Assembly (NCBI GenBank): GCA_030762895.1
Contig: CM061067.1
Span: 171,366,518-171,430,517, forward strand
Direction: 5' to 3'
Length of the DNA: 64,000 bases
DNA from: Sophora flavescens
Taxonomy: Eukaryota > Streptophyta > Magnoliopsida > Fabales > Fabaceae
In this document: positions 1-11,541 of the stretch, one piece after another
How the letters are laid out: each line of letters starts with the position of its first letter
Numbering within the stretch: the first letter of the stretch is position 1
Translations under genes and position numbers: made by a program
Notes under the pieces: model-generated
Told to the model about the DNA's origin: nothing
The model's database searches: none
What the model saw: the letters and a program-made list of their open reading frames with translations, nothing else

Positions 1-348
1 CCTAAGTTTATTGGACCATACCAGATTCTTCGTCGTATTGGTCTAGTAGCTTATCAAATTTCTCTGCCACCTTTCCTTTCAAATATCCATGATGTTTTTC
101 ATGTCTCTTACCTAAGAAAATATATCCCTAACCCATCGCATGTACTTGAACCTGATGTTGTTCAGTTAAAGGAAAATCTATCCTATGAGACTTCACCCTT
201 ACGAATCGAAGATAGGAGGATCAAACAACTCAGGGGCAAACAGATTCCATTAGTTAAGGTTGTTTGGGATGAAACAACTAGAGAAGCAACTTGGGAAGTA
301 GAGGATAGGATGAAATTACGGTATCCTAATGTATTTTCAGATACTTAA
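1..348 (+). CDS. Ty3/gypsy polyprotein C-terminus (element Z, partial)
   Basis: An open frame enters from the left edge and stops with TAA at 346-348. It reads as the end of a chromovirus integrase: a KFIGPYQIL block, then LPPFLSNIHDVFHVS, then a chromodomain-like tail ending in REATWEVEDRMK. Similar tails close the polyproteins at 12940-13335 and near 57754. The part in the window has no internal stop, unlike every other Ty3 body here. In its family this domain follows the integrase core and may guide integration. The polypurine tract and LTR follow within 40 bp, as expected. The rest of the element lies upstream of the window. Confidence 0.9.
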   Translation, partial: PKFIGPYQILRRIGLVAYQISLPPFLSNIHDVFHVSYLRKYIPNPSHVLEPDVVQLKENLSYETSPLRIEDRRIKQLRGKQIPLVKVVWDETTREATWEVEDRMKLRYPNVFSDT

Positions 349-370
349 TTTCGAGGATGAAATTTCATTT

Positions 371-384
371 TAGAGGGGTAGTAA
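371..384 (+). other. Polypurine tract of element Z
   Basis: A purine-rich run containing AGAGGGGTAGTAA lies between the polyprotein stop and the LTR start. The same AGAGGGGTAGTA sequence precedes the LTRs at 5012 and 13382. It is the plus-strand priming site of reverse transcription. Confidence 0.85.
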
Positions 385-1496
385 TGTAACACCCCAATTT
401 TTCTGCTTGTCTATAAATTGTGATTACATGGATATTTAAGATTTTATTTTCATAAATGGTGATGAATTATTTTGATAGACCAAATTAACTCATTTTTATT
501 TATTTTATATTAGAAATGTACAGTTAAATTTTCAGTAGAAAATTTCAAACGTTTACGGGTTGAGTTTTCGCTGTCAGTTAAGCTTTATTAACCCGAAAAT
601 AATTTTAAAAATTTCGAAAATTAAAATTTTATTTTTCTAACCCAGTTATATTTATTTTTATGATTTTATAAATTATTTATTTTTATATAAATTTTTCGGG
701 TGAAGTTTTACGAATAAAAATACGATCGGTTTTACCGATACGTAACAATCGGTACCGAAACGAACCCAAAATAATTAAATCTGGTTTTCCCAGATTTGGA
801 AAGATTTTTGTATGATGTGAATTGTGACCTATGTCACTATTCAATATTAATTATGACAATTGTAAGATTATTTTACATTTCCTAGAAACCTAATATATTT
901 GAATTAAAATATGAATTTATTATTAAAAAGAAAAACTAAAAATTTGCATCAGATTGTGGAGGGGGCTGCGCCCCTCCCTCTATAAATACCCCTCACCTCC
1001 TCATTCATTCACTTTTACATTTCTCTAAATTCTCTCAAAATTTTCAAGTTACTATTCATCATCTTCAACCTCTAGATTTCTTTATAATAAAAAAAAACTT
1101 GAAGGCCAAGGAGCTATCTCATCTTCATCATCATTTAGAGGGTATAAACTCTCTACTCTTGCTCTTTTCTTTCTTAAGAACATAGAAATTCATACATGCA
1201 TGATTTTCTTTAAGCTTTATGTTCATGTTCTTAACTTAAAGAAATTTTTCTTAACAAAAAGATAGATTTTATAACTCATCATTCTCTCTACTTTCATCTT
1301 AATGGTTTGCATGTGATGAAGAAAATCTTTTAAGTTTAGTGTTAGGGTTAACCATATCAAGAATGTTGTTGCATGTGATTGATTTTGACAAATCAATTCA
1401 TCAAAATCTTTAAGAAAATCTTTTGCATGTGATGATCTCTTTTAACCAAATCAATTTCTTGAAAGAAGAAATTTCTTTTAAGAATATTGAGTTACA
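385..1496 (+). mobile_element. 3' LTR of element Z (complete or truncated by pararetrovirus DNA)
   Basis: It begins TGTAACACCCC directly after the polypurine tract. A TATAAATA box lies at 981-988, followed by a CT-rich likely transcript start. The right edge is uncertain. GAGTTACA ends at 1496 and could be the LTR terminus (compare GGGTGTTACA at other LTR ends), but pararetrovirus sequence starts almost at once and no target duplication is visible. The other LTRs here are 3-4 kb, so this is either a shorter-LTR subfamily or a truncation. Confidence 0.7.
981..988 (+). promoter_or_regulatory. TATA box of LTR Z
   Basis: TATAAATA lies in a GC-richer patch about 600 bp into the LTR, where the U3/R boundary of such an LTR is expected. 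A pyrimidine-rich stretch follows. Confidence 0.55.
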
Positions 1497-1503
1497 ATTG
1501 TAA

Positions 1504-1791
1504 CAACCAAGCATCAAAGATAAGATCCAGGTCCTCTTTGATGAAATCCAAAAATCTATCTATTCTGATTTGCCAACAACATTTTGGAATAGAAAGAAAT
1601 ATGTTGTAGACTTGCCTTATGAACAAGATTTCAATGAAAGGCAAATACCAACCAAGTCTAGACCAATCCAAATGGAACCAGGATTTTGGGATAATAACCC
1701 TAACAAAGTTCCAGCCAAAATCTTTGAAATGGTTCTCATTTTCAACAAACACAATCAAACAAAAATAGAAAGTTTTATTAGTTTATTTTGA
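1504..1791 (+). pseudogene. Pararetrovirus reverse transcriptase N-terminal fragment
   Basis: The frame from 1504 carries a FWNRKK segment, a LPYEQDFNE segment and PTKSRPIQM. This order is typical of the linker between protease and reverse transcriptase in plant pararetroviruses. After about 1680 the similarity stops and the frame runs into sequence I do not recognise, ending at 1789-1791. No RT catalytic motif is present, so it cannot encode an enzyme. A Ty3 origin is less likely, because Ty3 RT begins differently (compare 10618). Confidence 0.65.
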
Positions 1792-1911
1792 TTGATACAG
1801 ATTCAGTCACGATTAAACATTATCGAGACTCCAAGGATCAATCAATATACACTCATTCAACATTCCAAATTTTAAAGGTTTTAACACCTGAGCAATTCGG
1901 AAAGAATTTGA

Positions 1912-2676
1912 ATGTTTTCAAAAAAAAAATCTCAAACTTTTGATCCCATTGGTTTTAATTACTGGGATTATCAACAAGCTTGGTACAATATCTTCTGGTA
2001 CCAAATGAAACAAACTAAACATTCTTGGTTGATTTATTTCAAAAAGAATGTTAATTACAAATTTCCACATTGGTTCGTCCATTGGTGGAGAATTTTTGGT
2101 CCAATCAAACAAATCCTTCCTGCAGAAGTCTTAGAAGGATATCAAACATTTGAAAAATATTTTGATATCAAGGAAAGCCCTTTTCCTGTCAATTTAATAT
2201 TTTTCTCAAAATTCTCCCTTGCATGGGTGTCAGCTGGCAATACAAATACCAGAAGCAAGATCATTATCCTGGTATATTGCCCATTTTGCAAAGATCAACT
2301 TATGTCAAGTGGTGGGCTCAGTTCAACTATGCGGCAGCCACCAGTGACAGTGTCAAGACATGGTTCCCAACAAAATACTAAATGGATGAAAGCAGCCAAT
2401 CCAGAAACGTGTGAATTTCTGAATCAAAGATCACAAATAATTTCAGTTTTGGCAAGGTCCAAATCAAAAGAAAGTTTCCTTCATAATATGGAGACTATCT
2501 TAAAACTGGCAAAGGAAGAGATAGCCTCTTCATCAAAATCATCCCAACAGAAGCTCCCCCAGTCTGATGAAGATGAAGATCAGGTGGATACAAGCCAATG
2601 TTCGGATCCATTCTATCAGAATGAAGATGATTGCTATGGAATCGACACAACAGTCAACTTGAGTGATGATGAATAA
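1912..2676 (+). pseudogene. Pararetrovirus-like 3' ORF with acidic tail
   Basis: A 254-codon open frame. Residues about 20-80 are rich in Trp, Tyr and Phe (DYQQAWYNIF, HSWLIYF, FPHWFVHWW), a pattern I associate with the conserved C-terminal ORF of plant endogenous pararetroviruses. The tail is Ser-rich and acidic and ends in NLSDDE. Between about 2230 and 2380 the family-like reading moves to another frame and then returns, so the ORF is open but probably altered by two compensating indels. The function of this viral ORF is not known to me. Its position directly upstream of the promoter-like region agrees with a terminal viral gene. Confidence 0.6.
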
Positions 2677-3037
2677 TTCTAGTCACTCAACCGGTAATCT
2701 CAAGTAATTTTCTGGTATGAATAGTTCCAGTCACCTTCGAGCACTGTTCATTACCGACAGTCACAGTTCCAGTCAAGATACCGGCACTATTAATCACCGA
2801 CACTATTCATTACCGACAAAACAGTCCCAGTCAAGTTGCTGGCACTGTTCATCAATAGTTGCAATAGTATAGATTGTTACCGGTACTGTTGTAATAGTAA
2901 ATTTTTAATCTTCTTTAAATAGGATACCTGGCTCAGTTGTTAAGCATCCGAAATTTTAGAGAGAGTTTTAGAGAGAGAAGCTCTGAATAATCTGAGAGTT
3001 CTCATATTGTGAGTTCCTCAGTTTTCTCAGGAACCCA
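2677..3037 (+). promoter_or_regulatory. Pararetrovirus intergenic promoter-like region
   Basis: No ORF. Imperfect repeats of GGCACTGTTCATCACCGACA-like units lie between about 2735 and 2860. A TTTAAATAG TATA-like box at about 2925 follows an AT-rich patch, and a GAGAGAG leader starts near 2960. This layout (terminal ORF, repeated upstream elements, TATA box, leader) is that of a pararetrovirus full-length transcript promoter. It ends abruptly at the Ty3 junction at 3037/3038. Confidence 0.55.
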
Positions 3038-4965
3038 TTGACTACTCCAGCTGTGTTTGTATTACCTGATCCTAAGGAACCTTTCGAGGTATACTATGAT
3101 GCTTCGCATCAAGGATTAGGTTGCGTGTTAATGCAAAACCGGAAAGTGGTAGCTTATGCTTCAAGACAATTGAAGATTCATGAGAGGAACTACCCAACGC
3201 ATGACTTGGAGCTATCGGCTGTAGTTTTTGTACTAAAAATATGGAGGCACTATTTGTTTCGAGCAACGTTCAATGTTTTCAGTGATAACAAAAGCTTGAA
3301 GTACTTGTTTGATCAAAAGGAGCTCAACATGCGACAACGACGTTGGTTGCAATTTCTTAAGGATTACGATTTCCAACTACAGTATCATCCTAGGAAAGCA
3401 AAAGTAGTAGCGGATGCCTTGAGTAGAAAATCAATGCATATGTCTGCAATGATGGTCAAAGAGAAAGAGTTGTTAGAGCAATTCCGAGATATGCAGTTGA
3501 CGATTGAAATGTCACCAGGAAAGCTTTGCTTAGGTATGATTACTATTTCCATTGAATTGATGGAATGGATGCGAGAGAAATAAGAAAGTGATCAGTACCT
3601 ACAAGAAGAAAGAGAATTGGTACGACAAGGAGCAATATCAGAATTCAAAGTGGCAACTGATGGAATCCTAAGATTCAGAGAAAGGATTTGTATACCGGAT
3701 GATTCCGAGCTCATAAAGTTGATTCTGGAGGAAGCTCATAAGAGTAAACTACGTTTACATCCAGAAGCAACAAAGTTATATCAAGATCTCAAACGGTTGT
3801 ATTGGTGGTACGGGATGAAGAGAGACGTGATGGAATATGTCGCTTCTTGTCTAGTTTGTCAAAAAGCTAAGACTGAACATCAAAGACCATCGAGAATGCT
3901 ACAACCTTTGAGCATTCCAGAATGGAAATGGGATAGTATCGCGATGCATTTTGTGACAAGTTTTCCAAATACCCGAAAGGGACATGATGCGATATGGGTA
4001 ATAGTTGATCGACTAACCAATTCAGCTCACTTTTTGTCTATCAACATAAAGTATTCAATGGAGAAATTGACTCAGTTATATATCGGGGAGATTGTTAGAT
4101 TACATGTTGTACCTTTGAGTATTATTTCGGATTGAGATCCGAGGTTTACGTCGAGATTCAGGTAAAGTCTACAAGAATCACTAGGAACAAAACTCAGATT
4201 GAGTTTTGTATATCATCCACAGACGGATGGACAATCAGAGAGGACAATCCAATCGCTTGAAGACTTGCTAAGAGCTTGTGTGTTGGAGCATACTAGAAGT
4301 TGGGATGAATTTCTACCGTTGATAGAATTCACCTACAACAACAGTTTCCACTCGAACATAGGAATGGCACCCTATGAAGCTTTATTTGGTTGACGATATA
4401 GAACACCTTTGTGCGGGTACCAATATGGAGAAAGTTTAGTGTTGGGACCAAATATCGTACAACAGACAACAGAAAAGGTGAAAATGATTCAGGACAAAAT
4501 GTGAACAACTCAGTCGACATAAAAGTTATGCAGACAAAAGACGACGACCTCTAGAGTTTGAGGAAGGCGATCATGTGTTTTCAAGAGTCACGCCCATGAC
4601 TGGGGTTGGCAGGGTAATTAAATCCAGGAAACTTACTCCCAAATTCATTGGACCCTACCAAATTCTTCGTCGAGTAGGTCCTGTAGCTTACAAAATTGCC
4701 TTACCACCTTTTCTTTCAAATCTTCATAGTGTATTTCATGTGTCTCAATTGCGGAAGTATATTCCTGATCCTATTCATGTCATAGTAACAATTGAAAGAT
4801 AACTTAACCTATAAGGCATTACCTGTGAGGATCGAGGATCAAAGAGTGAAACAACTAAGAAGGAAGACAATTTCATTGGTTAAAGTGATATGGAATGCAA
4901 CGACATGAGATGCTACATGGGAGTTGGAGGACAAGATGAAGGAACAATATCCACAGTTGTTTTAA
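3038..4965 (+). pseudogene. Ty3/gypsy internal region A, RNase H to integrase tail, 5'-truncated
   Basis: The body starts abruptly just before RNase H (YDASHQGLGCVLMQ, then VVADALSRK). It continues through the integrase zinc finger (CLVCQKAK), the catalytic core (a HPQTDGQSERT block) and the chromodomain-like tail. Frame 2 is used for 3038-3583, 3617-4135 and 4199-4393, with stops between. At least two of these are C-to-T changes relative to copy B: CAA to TAA near 3581 and CGA to TGA near 4133. A frameshift precedes 4575, and a further deletion near 4790 shifts the end. Everything upstream (gag, protease, most of RT) is missing. It is a close relative of 11398-13335. Confidence 0.9.
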
Positions 4966-4994
4966 GGTAACTTTAATTTCGTGGACGAAATTCT

Positions 4995-5011
4995 TTTTAG
5001 AGGGGTAGTAT
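4995..5011 (+). other. Polypurine tract of internal region A
   Basis: TTTTTAGAGGGGTAGTAT abuts the LTR start at 5012. LTR 5012-8812 therefore acts as the 3' LTR of body A. Confidence 0.85.
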
Positions 5012-8000
5012 TGTAACACCCTGTTTTTATGATTTTTACCGTTTTGTTGTTTTTGCTGTTTTTACTTTTTCTCAATTATCGGTAGAATTTTAATTGTTCG
5101 TAATTTTTATATTAGATCTAGAAAATATTTTTTTATAAAATAAAATCATAGTTATACTCTGCCTTATGGTAGAAGCTTAAGGTAAAAATTTGGGTTTAAA
5201 ACTCAAACGAAACCCGGTCCGCGTTTTCACTGATAGTAAGATTTTACTAGTCAGAAAACCTAATTTTGACCCGTCAACGAAACCGTTTAGGTTTATATTT
5301 TATTTCCAATCATTGTGGTTATTTGAAAATTTTCAAAATAAATAGGTTAGTATACGATATTTGGGTGAATACTCGATGATCGGGGATCGACGGAATCGAG
5401 AACGGAGGTGCAGAGACAAAACCCGACCCCGGACGGATAGGAACAATGATTCATTTGTGATGACTCAAGGGGGTGGGTGATAGGGATTAGTCACCATGCA
5501 TTAAATGCATGTAATGATGACTTTTTAAGTGAAAAGTCCAAAATACCCTTAATTCCTCATTGTAATTTCAAGTGTGCCATGACATCATTTTACCCATTTC
5601 TCCCTAGAAACCCACGGCCCCAACCTCTTAAGACCACACTTGGCATTTCATTTTGCTCATTTGTTCATGTTCTTCATGTTTCACACAAAAACTCCTAAGT
5701 TACTCACACTTGATTTTCAAAGGAAGTATAAGTTGTTGTTGGTTTCTTGAAATTTCAAAGGTAGATTCTTGTGATTCATGATCATATCTTCCTTTCCTTT
5801 CACAACTTTTCTTCATATCTCAAGTTCTTACAAATTTCAAATTCCTAGATCTAGAACTTCAAAATTCTCTAGAAAATCATAGAAAAATCCTTTTAATGTG
5901 ATTCCAATTTATATGATCTTCATACAACTTCTATTTTAATTATCTAAGAGCTTGAAAAATTTAGAGATCTCTAGCCTATTTTTCTTGTCAAGACTGAACC
6001 ATGCTTAAATGGGTTTGGTAGTTTTTCTTCATCATTTAACTTGTTGTTTTATTGATTGTTCATGGCTAGGTTTTGGTTGTGCAAAACCTTGAGCTATAGG
6101 TGAACACCATCCTCTTCTTGCTTGAGTATTAAGTGGTCAACAAAGGTATGGGGGAGATTACCATCATCCTACCTTAGGGTAGATATGTTGGTGGTTTATT
6201 AGTGTATAAGGTCTTGTAAATTATTAATATTTAAGTTGTGAAAATTATTGATTTATGTGTGTGTGATCCTCTTGGAGGATGTGGTTGATACTTGATTTTG
6301 ATTCAATGATTGCTAATTGGATACTTGATGGTTGTTTATTTGGTTTAACATGAAAAATTACCTAACTTGATAATTTTTGGGCCATTCGGCCTTGACTGGT
6401 TATATGGAATCCATGTGGATTTAAATTGTTTGAATACTTTTTATGAGAAGTAAATGAATATATAAGAATATAGAAATTGGTTTGGATTGATTTGGATGTG
6501 TATATTGAAAGTTATGGATTTATGAGTCCTTAGGGACAAAATTGTAATTTCTGAGAATTTCAGTGGCTGCAATGAAATCCATTTTCTTGAATGTTAATAT
6601 TGTATTCCTTTATGAGAAAAAACTATAGAAATTGGTTTGGTGTTAATTGGATTAATACTTAAAAAGTTATAAGCTTTTTGGTCAAAAATGGCCTTTTTGC
6701 AATTATTGAAAAATATTTGGGGCAGAAAAGTGATTTCTGGAAAATTTGAGGGCAGCTGAAAATTTTTTCTAAAGAAGTTGGTTTGGTGTTATTTGGAGTT
6801 ATAAAAAAAAAGTTATAAGGTTTTAAGTGAAAAAAGACTATTCAGTAATTAATGAAAGTTTAGGGACTAAAATGCAATTTTCAATAATAAATGTAATTGG
6901 ATAGTTAGAAACTGTTTTTGATGCTTATAAAACTGTTCTAAAACTCCAAAATGAGTTTTGGACTATTAGAGTATAAAATCGTTGAAAAAGGATTTACGCG
7001 ATTTACAAAATTAACGACGTTCGGTCAAATTCTTAAGAATTTCGTATAAATGGTGTAAAATCAGTGTTTCAACATTTTCATATGAGTATTATAATCTAGG
7101 AGAATAATAAATTTGAGGTGAAGAACCATATCTTCAAAAGTAGGACTTTTAAAGCCTAAATTCAGTAAAAAGCGGCGAAATTGTTGTTTAACGTTTTAAG
7201 GAATTTTGAGGAAATGTTTTGGAGAAATTGATACCTACGTATCTTTGAGGGAAATTATTCTTGAAAATGGATATGATTTTATATAAAGGTTTTGGTTTTA
7301 AGCCAAAAGGATTTTTGTCTTCAAAGACGAGATTTACTGTAAAATGTAAAGACCTAAGTCAAGAACGACTTAGTTAAAATACGAACGTAATAATTTATGA
7401 CGTGGGGTGGAACACGACCTTATGTCATAAAGTATGGATAATTTATTATCCATATTCCATAAAATTTAATGGACTCAGAATGATTTGTTTTATCGAAAGC
7501 CAAAGAAAAAGGCTCAACTAGAAAAGTACATAGAAATAAATAATTGGACCTATGTTCCAATCTCATAATGTGCTAGGTTTTGTAATCAAGTATTCTAAGA
7601 AAACTTTGCACAAAGATGAAACGTTACTTGAGAACTTTAGCTGGATGATTAAGTACCGGTGATTCGGACTTAAGGACATCTAGCATCTGTTACAGTACGT
7701 TGAAAGGATTCTGGTGGAATCAAACTATGTCATCCGATGGATAGACGAGAAGAACGCATTTCCTACAAAGTTTGCCTAAACACATAGTGAAACTATGTTC
7801 TGTAAGGCCGTTGTGCCTATGAGATTGAGCTAACACTTTAATGCGGGTGCGAATTTCGTAGTGACAATCTATTGATGCTTGGGGGTGTCGAGGTATGAAA
7901 TACTCATATAGGCCCAGTTGGTAGATCTTCTGTGGCATGGTGATCTTGCAATACACCAACATACTCTACTAAACACTATGTATATTCTGGTAGTGTAGGA

Positions 8001-8812
8001 TGTTCCCAAAAAACCAATGTGCACGTTGATGACTATGGACGCATTTTATTACCCAAGGCTGGCATAGTCCGGAACAATCCTCTGAACCACTTTCTCCGAC
8101 TGTTTGCTAAAACCATGGTATAGGGGATCGGATGTCATTCCTTGAGTCTAAGATGTCTCTTATCTAGGAAAAGCAGTGCCTTGTGATTATGTTGTTGTGA
8201 AACATTATTATTTCTGTTGTTATGGATGATATAACTGTTTATTGATATTTGTACGTACCTGTGTGTCGTACCACTGCATGTCTGCGTAAAGTGTAAGGTG
8301 AATGGAAATCTCACCTCATTTCATTATTTTCTGGTTTATTGTTTTTTATCTTGCATTGGACAAATATGACGATAACACTGATTCTCCATCACATCCTGCT
8401 GGAGTTTGAGCGTACTTGGAGACATGGACACAGTCTTGAGGGCTTTAGTATAATGAATTTTTCTCAGTATTTTGTGTCTGGCCAGTCTCGTGTCTATGTT
8501 ATATTTTGTGGAGCTATGTCTCTAAAGATATTATTATTATAAACATATTTCAGTCTGTTGTTATTTACTGGCGTTGGTATTTTCGCCTTCTTTCTGAATA
8601 TGTATGACTGATGATACTTGGAACTTGGTTTGTATAATATTGATGCATAAGTTGATGTTATATGTTAAAGACTATGTATGGTATTATTGCGAAAGAGAAA
8701 AGGAAAAAAAATAAACCCGTATTTTTGGTAAAATAATTATTTTCCACTTTACTCGGCCTTATAAAAAAATAGAAATGTCACGGTCAATGTCGCACCCGAG
8801 AAGGGTGTTACA
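5012..8812 (+). repeat. LTR shared by bodies A (as 3' LTR) and B (as 5' LTR)
   Basis: Starts TGTAACACCC after the tract of A and ends GGGTGTTACA just before the primer binding site of B. It is very close to 13382-17182 along its whole length, with scattered substitutions and small indels. ORFs inside it are not conserved beyond the LTR duplication. A clear TATA box is not evident. Confidence 0.93.
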
Positions 8813-8817
8813 TTATT

Positions 8818-8828
8818 TGGTATCAAAG
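8818..8828 (+). other. Primer binding site of element B
   Basis: TGGTATCAAAG lies five bases after the LTR end. It matches the 3' end of initiator-Met tRNA (TGGTATCAGAG) with one change. It is the minus-strand priming site. Confidence 0.85.
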
Positions 8829-8986
8829 TTGACCAAGTATGTTAGGGTTTGTGGTTTAGGTCTGTCTTTGTTTGTGTTGTGTGTTCTCTGTGTGCTTTTG
8901 GTATTATTTCTGGATGAAATGATATTGTTTGGGGTGAGTTTATTGTAATCTACATGACTAATTGATTTTGGTCTTGCAGGATTATA

Positions 8987-9265
8987 ATGGCTCGTGGCGG
9001 AGGAACTACGGCTATGAATAAAGCTGTGAGAGCAATGTCACAAATGACTGCCGTGTTTGTTCGACTCAAGGAAAGGGGAGCTGAAAGCAGAGGACTGGAT
9101 GAATTCTTGCGTAGAAATCCGCCGGAATTCAAGGGAGAGTTTAAGCCTAAGAAAGCTGAGTTGTGGATTCAATCTTTGGAGAACATTTTTGCTGCGATGA
9201 GGTGTACTGATGACGACAAGGTTACTTATGCTGCCTACATGCTGGGGGGCGATGCTGAAAATTAG
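8987..9265 (+). pseudogene. Ty3 gag N-terminus, element B
   Basis: ATG at 8987 follows the leader by about 160 bp. The product begins MARGGG and contains FLRRNPPEFKGE and AELWIQSLENIF, the usual start of the chromovirus capsid domain. The frame stops with TAG at 9263-9265, just after LGGDAEN, where intact relatives read on into a WWRGA-type segment. A frameshift before 9307 moves the rest of gag to frame 1. The protein would form the retrotransposon particle. Confidence 0.88.
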
Positions 9266-9303
9266 TGGAGAGGAGCTCACCAAGTTCTTGAGCATGACAA
9301 CAA

Positions 9304-10314
9304 GCGGTGAACTGGGAAGCTTTTCGTAGGAAGTTTATGGAGAAGTATTTTCTGGCAAGTGCCAGAGATGCTAAAGAAATGGAATTTCTGCAGCTGAAGC
9401 AAGGCAGTATGACTGTAGCTGAATATGGTGCCATATTTGAAAGCATGTTGAAGTTTACAGCCTATCTGACTGACAATCCACATAAAGGGTGGAAGTGTCG
9501 CATATTTGAAGAAGGATTGCGATATGAATTGAAAGAGGTAGTTCCAATGGAAATATTTGTATTTCCGAGGCTGATGGACAAGTGTAGACAGATAGCGGAT
9601 TTGAAGGCGAGTCATGATGCTAATCAACAGAGTTATGGACCATCTAGGTTCAATAGGGGAAACTGCAAGAATAACAATCGATTCCAGAGGAAGCCATACA
9701 ATAGGCCACAAGGTCAGCAGCAATTCCAACAACGATCTTTTGGTGGAAGCAATGGAGGTGCTGGTTCATCTAGGAATGTTCCACATAAATGCATGAAGTG
9801 TGGCATGGGTCACGCTACCAAAGACTGCAAGATTGCGGGAATCATTTGTTTTAAGTGTGGACAGCCTGAACATGTTGCTAGAAATTATGGACGATCTAAT
9901 ACGGAACCTTCGTTCAACAATGTGCGAGCTGCAAGGCCTAGAGCTGGAGGAAGAGTTTATACAATGAGTGGTACTAAAGCATCTCATAATGATGATCTGA
10001 TTCAGGGACAATGTGTCATAGGAGGTAAATCTTTAACTGTACTGTTTGATTCGGGTGCGATGCATTCATTCATTGCATATGACTGCGCTAAATTGCTAGG
10101 ATTACCTGTGACTTCTTTACCTTTTGATTTGACTATATCTACTCATACTCCTAAACCTGTTTTGACTACTACAGCTTGTTTGAATTGTGTTATCTTTGTA
10201 GAAGATAGGAAATTTTTGGTTAATTTAATTTGTTTGACTCTTTCGCAAATAGATGTGATACTAGGGATGGATTGGTTATGTTCTAACCATATCTTGTTAA
10301 ACAGTGCCAATTAA
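9304..10314 (+). pseudogene. Ty3 gag C-terminus, zinc knuckles and aspartic protease, element B
   Basis: Open frame of about 335 codons. The capsid part starts NWEAFRRKFMEKYF, and a Gln/Asn/Arg-rich linker follows. The first CCHC knuckle at 9790-9828 has one residue less than the canonical spacing. The second, at 9847-9888, ends in Tyr instead of Cys. The retropepsin active site DSG is intact at 10048-10056, and the ILGMDWL block follows near residue 320. TAA at 10312-10314 ends the frame, but coding similarity continues in the same frame from 10315. Gag packages the RNA and the protease processes the polyprotein. Confidence 0.9.
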
Positions 10315-11541
10315 TCCTTAATTTTTCCTAAAGGTGAGATTTCTGGATTTTTGCATGCTAACCGAGTAAAAGCTTCTTTGAGAGAGGGAGCTCAAGGATA
10401 CACGTTACTATTTTCCTTAAACGTCAAGAGTGAGATTGACTTACAGTCCATACCTGTCGTCAATGAGTTTCTCGAAGTTTTTCCTGAAGATGTACCTGGA
10501 CTACCGCCTGTTCGAGACATTGAGTTTGTGATTGATCTGGTACCGGGTTATGGACCGATATTCATGGCACCATACCGTATGTCGCCATCAAAGCTATAAG
10601 ACTAGAAGAATCAAATAGTGGAACTGATGAGGAAAGAATTCATAAGACCTAGTGTATCACCTTGGGGAGCTCCAGTTTTGCTTGTTAAGAAGAAGGATGG
10701 AACTTCTCTCTTATGCGTAGATTTTCGTCAGTTAAACAAAGTGATGATCAAGAATAAATATCCACTACCGAGGGTTGATGATTTGATGGATCAGTTGAGT
10801 GGAGCAACAGTTTTCTCAAAGATAGATTTACGATCTGGTTATCATCAAATTCGTGTGAAGGAGCAGGATATCCCGAAGATAGCGTTTCGAACACGCTATG
10901 GTCATTATGAGTACCGTGTGATGCCGTTGGGAGTAACGAATGCACCTGCTATATTCATGGATTACATGAACATGATTTTTCGTCCTTATCTAGATCAGTT
11001 TGTCATTGTCATTATAGACGACATTCTAATCTATTCTCCTAATCCATAGAAGCATGCTGAACATCTCAGTATGCTTCTCCAGATCTTAAAATAGAAACAG
11101 TTATATGCGAAACCCGAAAAGTATGAATTTTGGTTACATGAAGTTCAATTTTTAGGACACGTTATCTCGAATGAAGGTATCGCAGTGGATCCGTCAAAAG
11201 TTGAAGTTGTTCTAAAATGGGAGAGACCAAAGACGGTAACAGAAATTCGTAGTTTCATAGGTTTAGCTAGATACTATAGGAGACTCATCGAGCGATTCTC
11301 CAAAATAGTAGGATCTCTTACCCAACTAACGCGGAAAGACCAAGTGTTTGCGTGGACTGAAGCGTGCGAGGAAAGTTTCCAAGATTTGAAGAAAAGGTTG
11401 ACTACTTCACCTTTGTTAGCATTACCTTATCCTAAGGAACCTTTCGAAGTATACTGTGATGCTTCGCATCAAGGGTTAGGTTGTGCTAATGCAAAACCGG
11501 AAAGTGGTAGCTTATGCTTCAAGACAATTGAAGATTCATGA
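10315..11541 (+). pseudogene. Ty3 reverse transcriptase and start of RNase H, element B
   Basis: Frame 1 is used throughout. The RT N-terminal block (FPEDVPGLPPVRDIEF) is followed by TAA at 10597-10599. Then come the SPWGAPVLLVKKKDGT block, the DFRQLN block and a catalytic IDDILIYS block near 11017-11037. TAG at 11047-11049 and another near 11093 interrupt it. The connection (GLARYYRRLIERFSK) and the start of RNase H (CDASHQGLGC) follow. A 2-nt deletion relative to copy A near 11485 shifts RNase H to frame 2. The RT aspartates are present, but the stops prevent a product. Confidence 0.9.

Larger units (their letters stand above)
1497..3037 (+). mobile_element. Endogenous pararetrovirus (Caulimoviridae-like) fragment
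   Basis: A block of about 1.5 kb lies between Ty3 LTR Z and Ty3 body A. It holds, in order, the start of a caulimovirid-type reverse transcriptase, a downstream ORF with an acidic C-terminus, and a non-coding promoter-like stretch. The RT piece breaks off shortly after the PTKSRPIQM motif and joins unrelated coding sequence, so the virus copy is internally deleted. The right junction is sharp: Ty3 RNase H sequence starts at 3038. The left junction is only placed to about 10-20 bp. The exact virus genus cannot be told from this much sequence. Confidence 0.7.

Noticed and set aside
7720..7962. 80-codon minus-strand ORF repeated at 16090-16332
   Set aside because: It occupies equivalent positions in the two LTRs of element B and is antisense to the LTR transcript. 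No recognisable domain.
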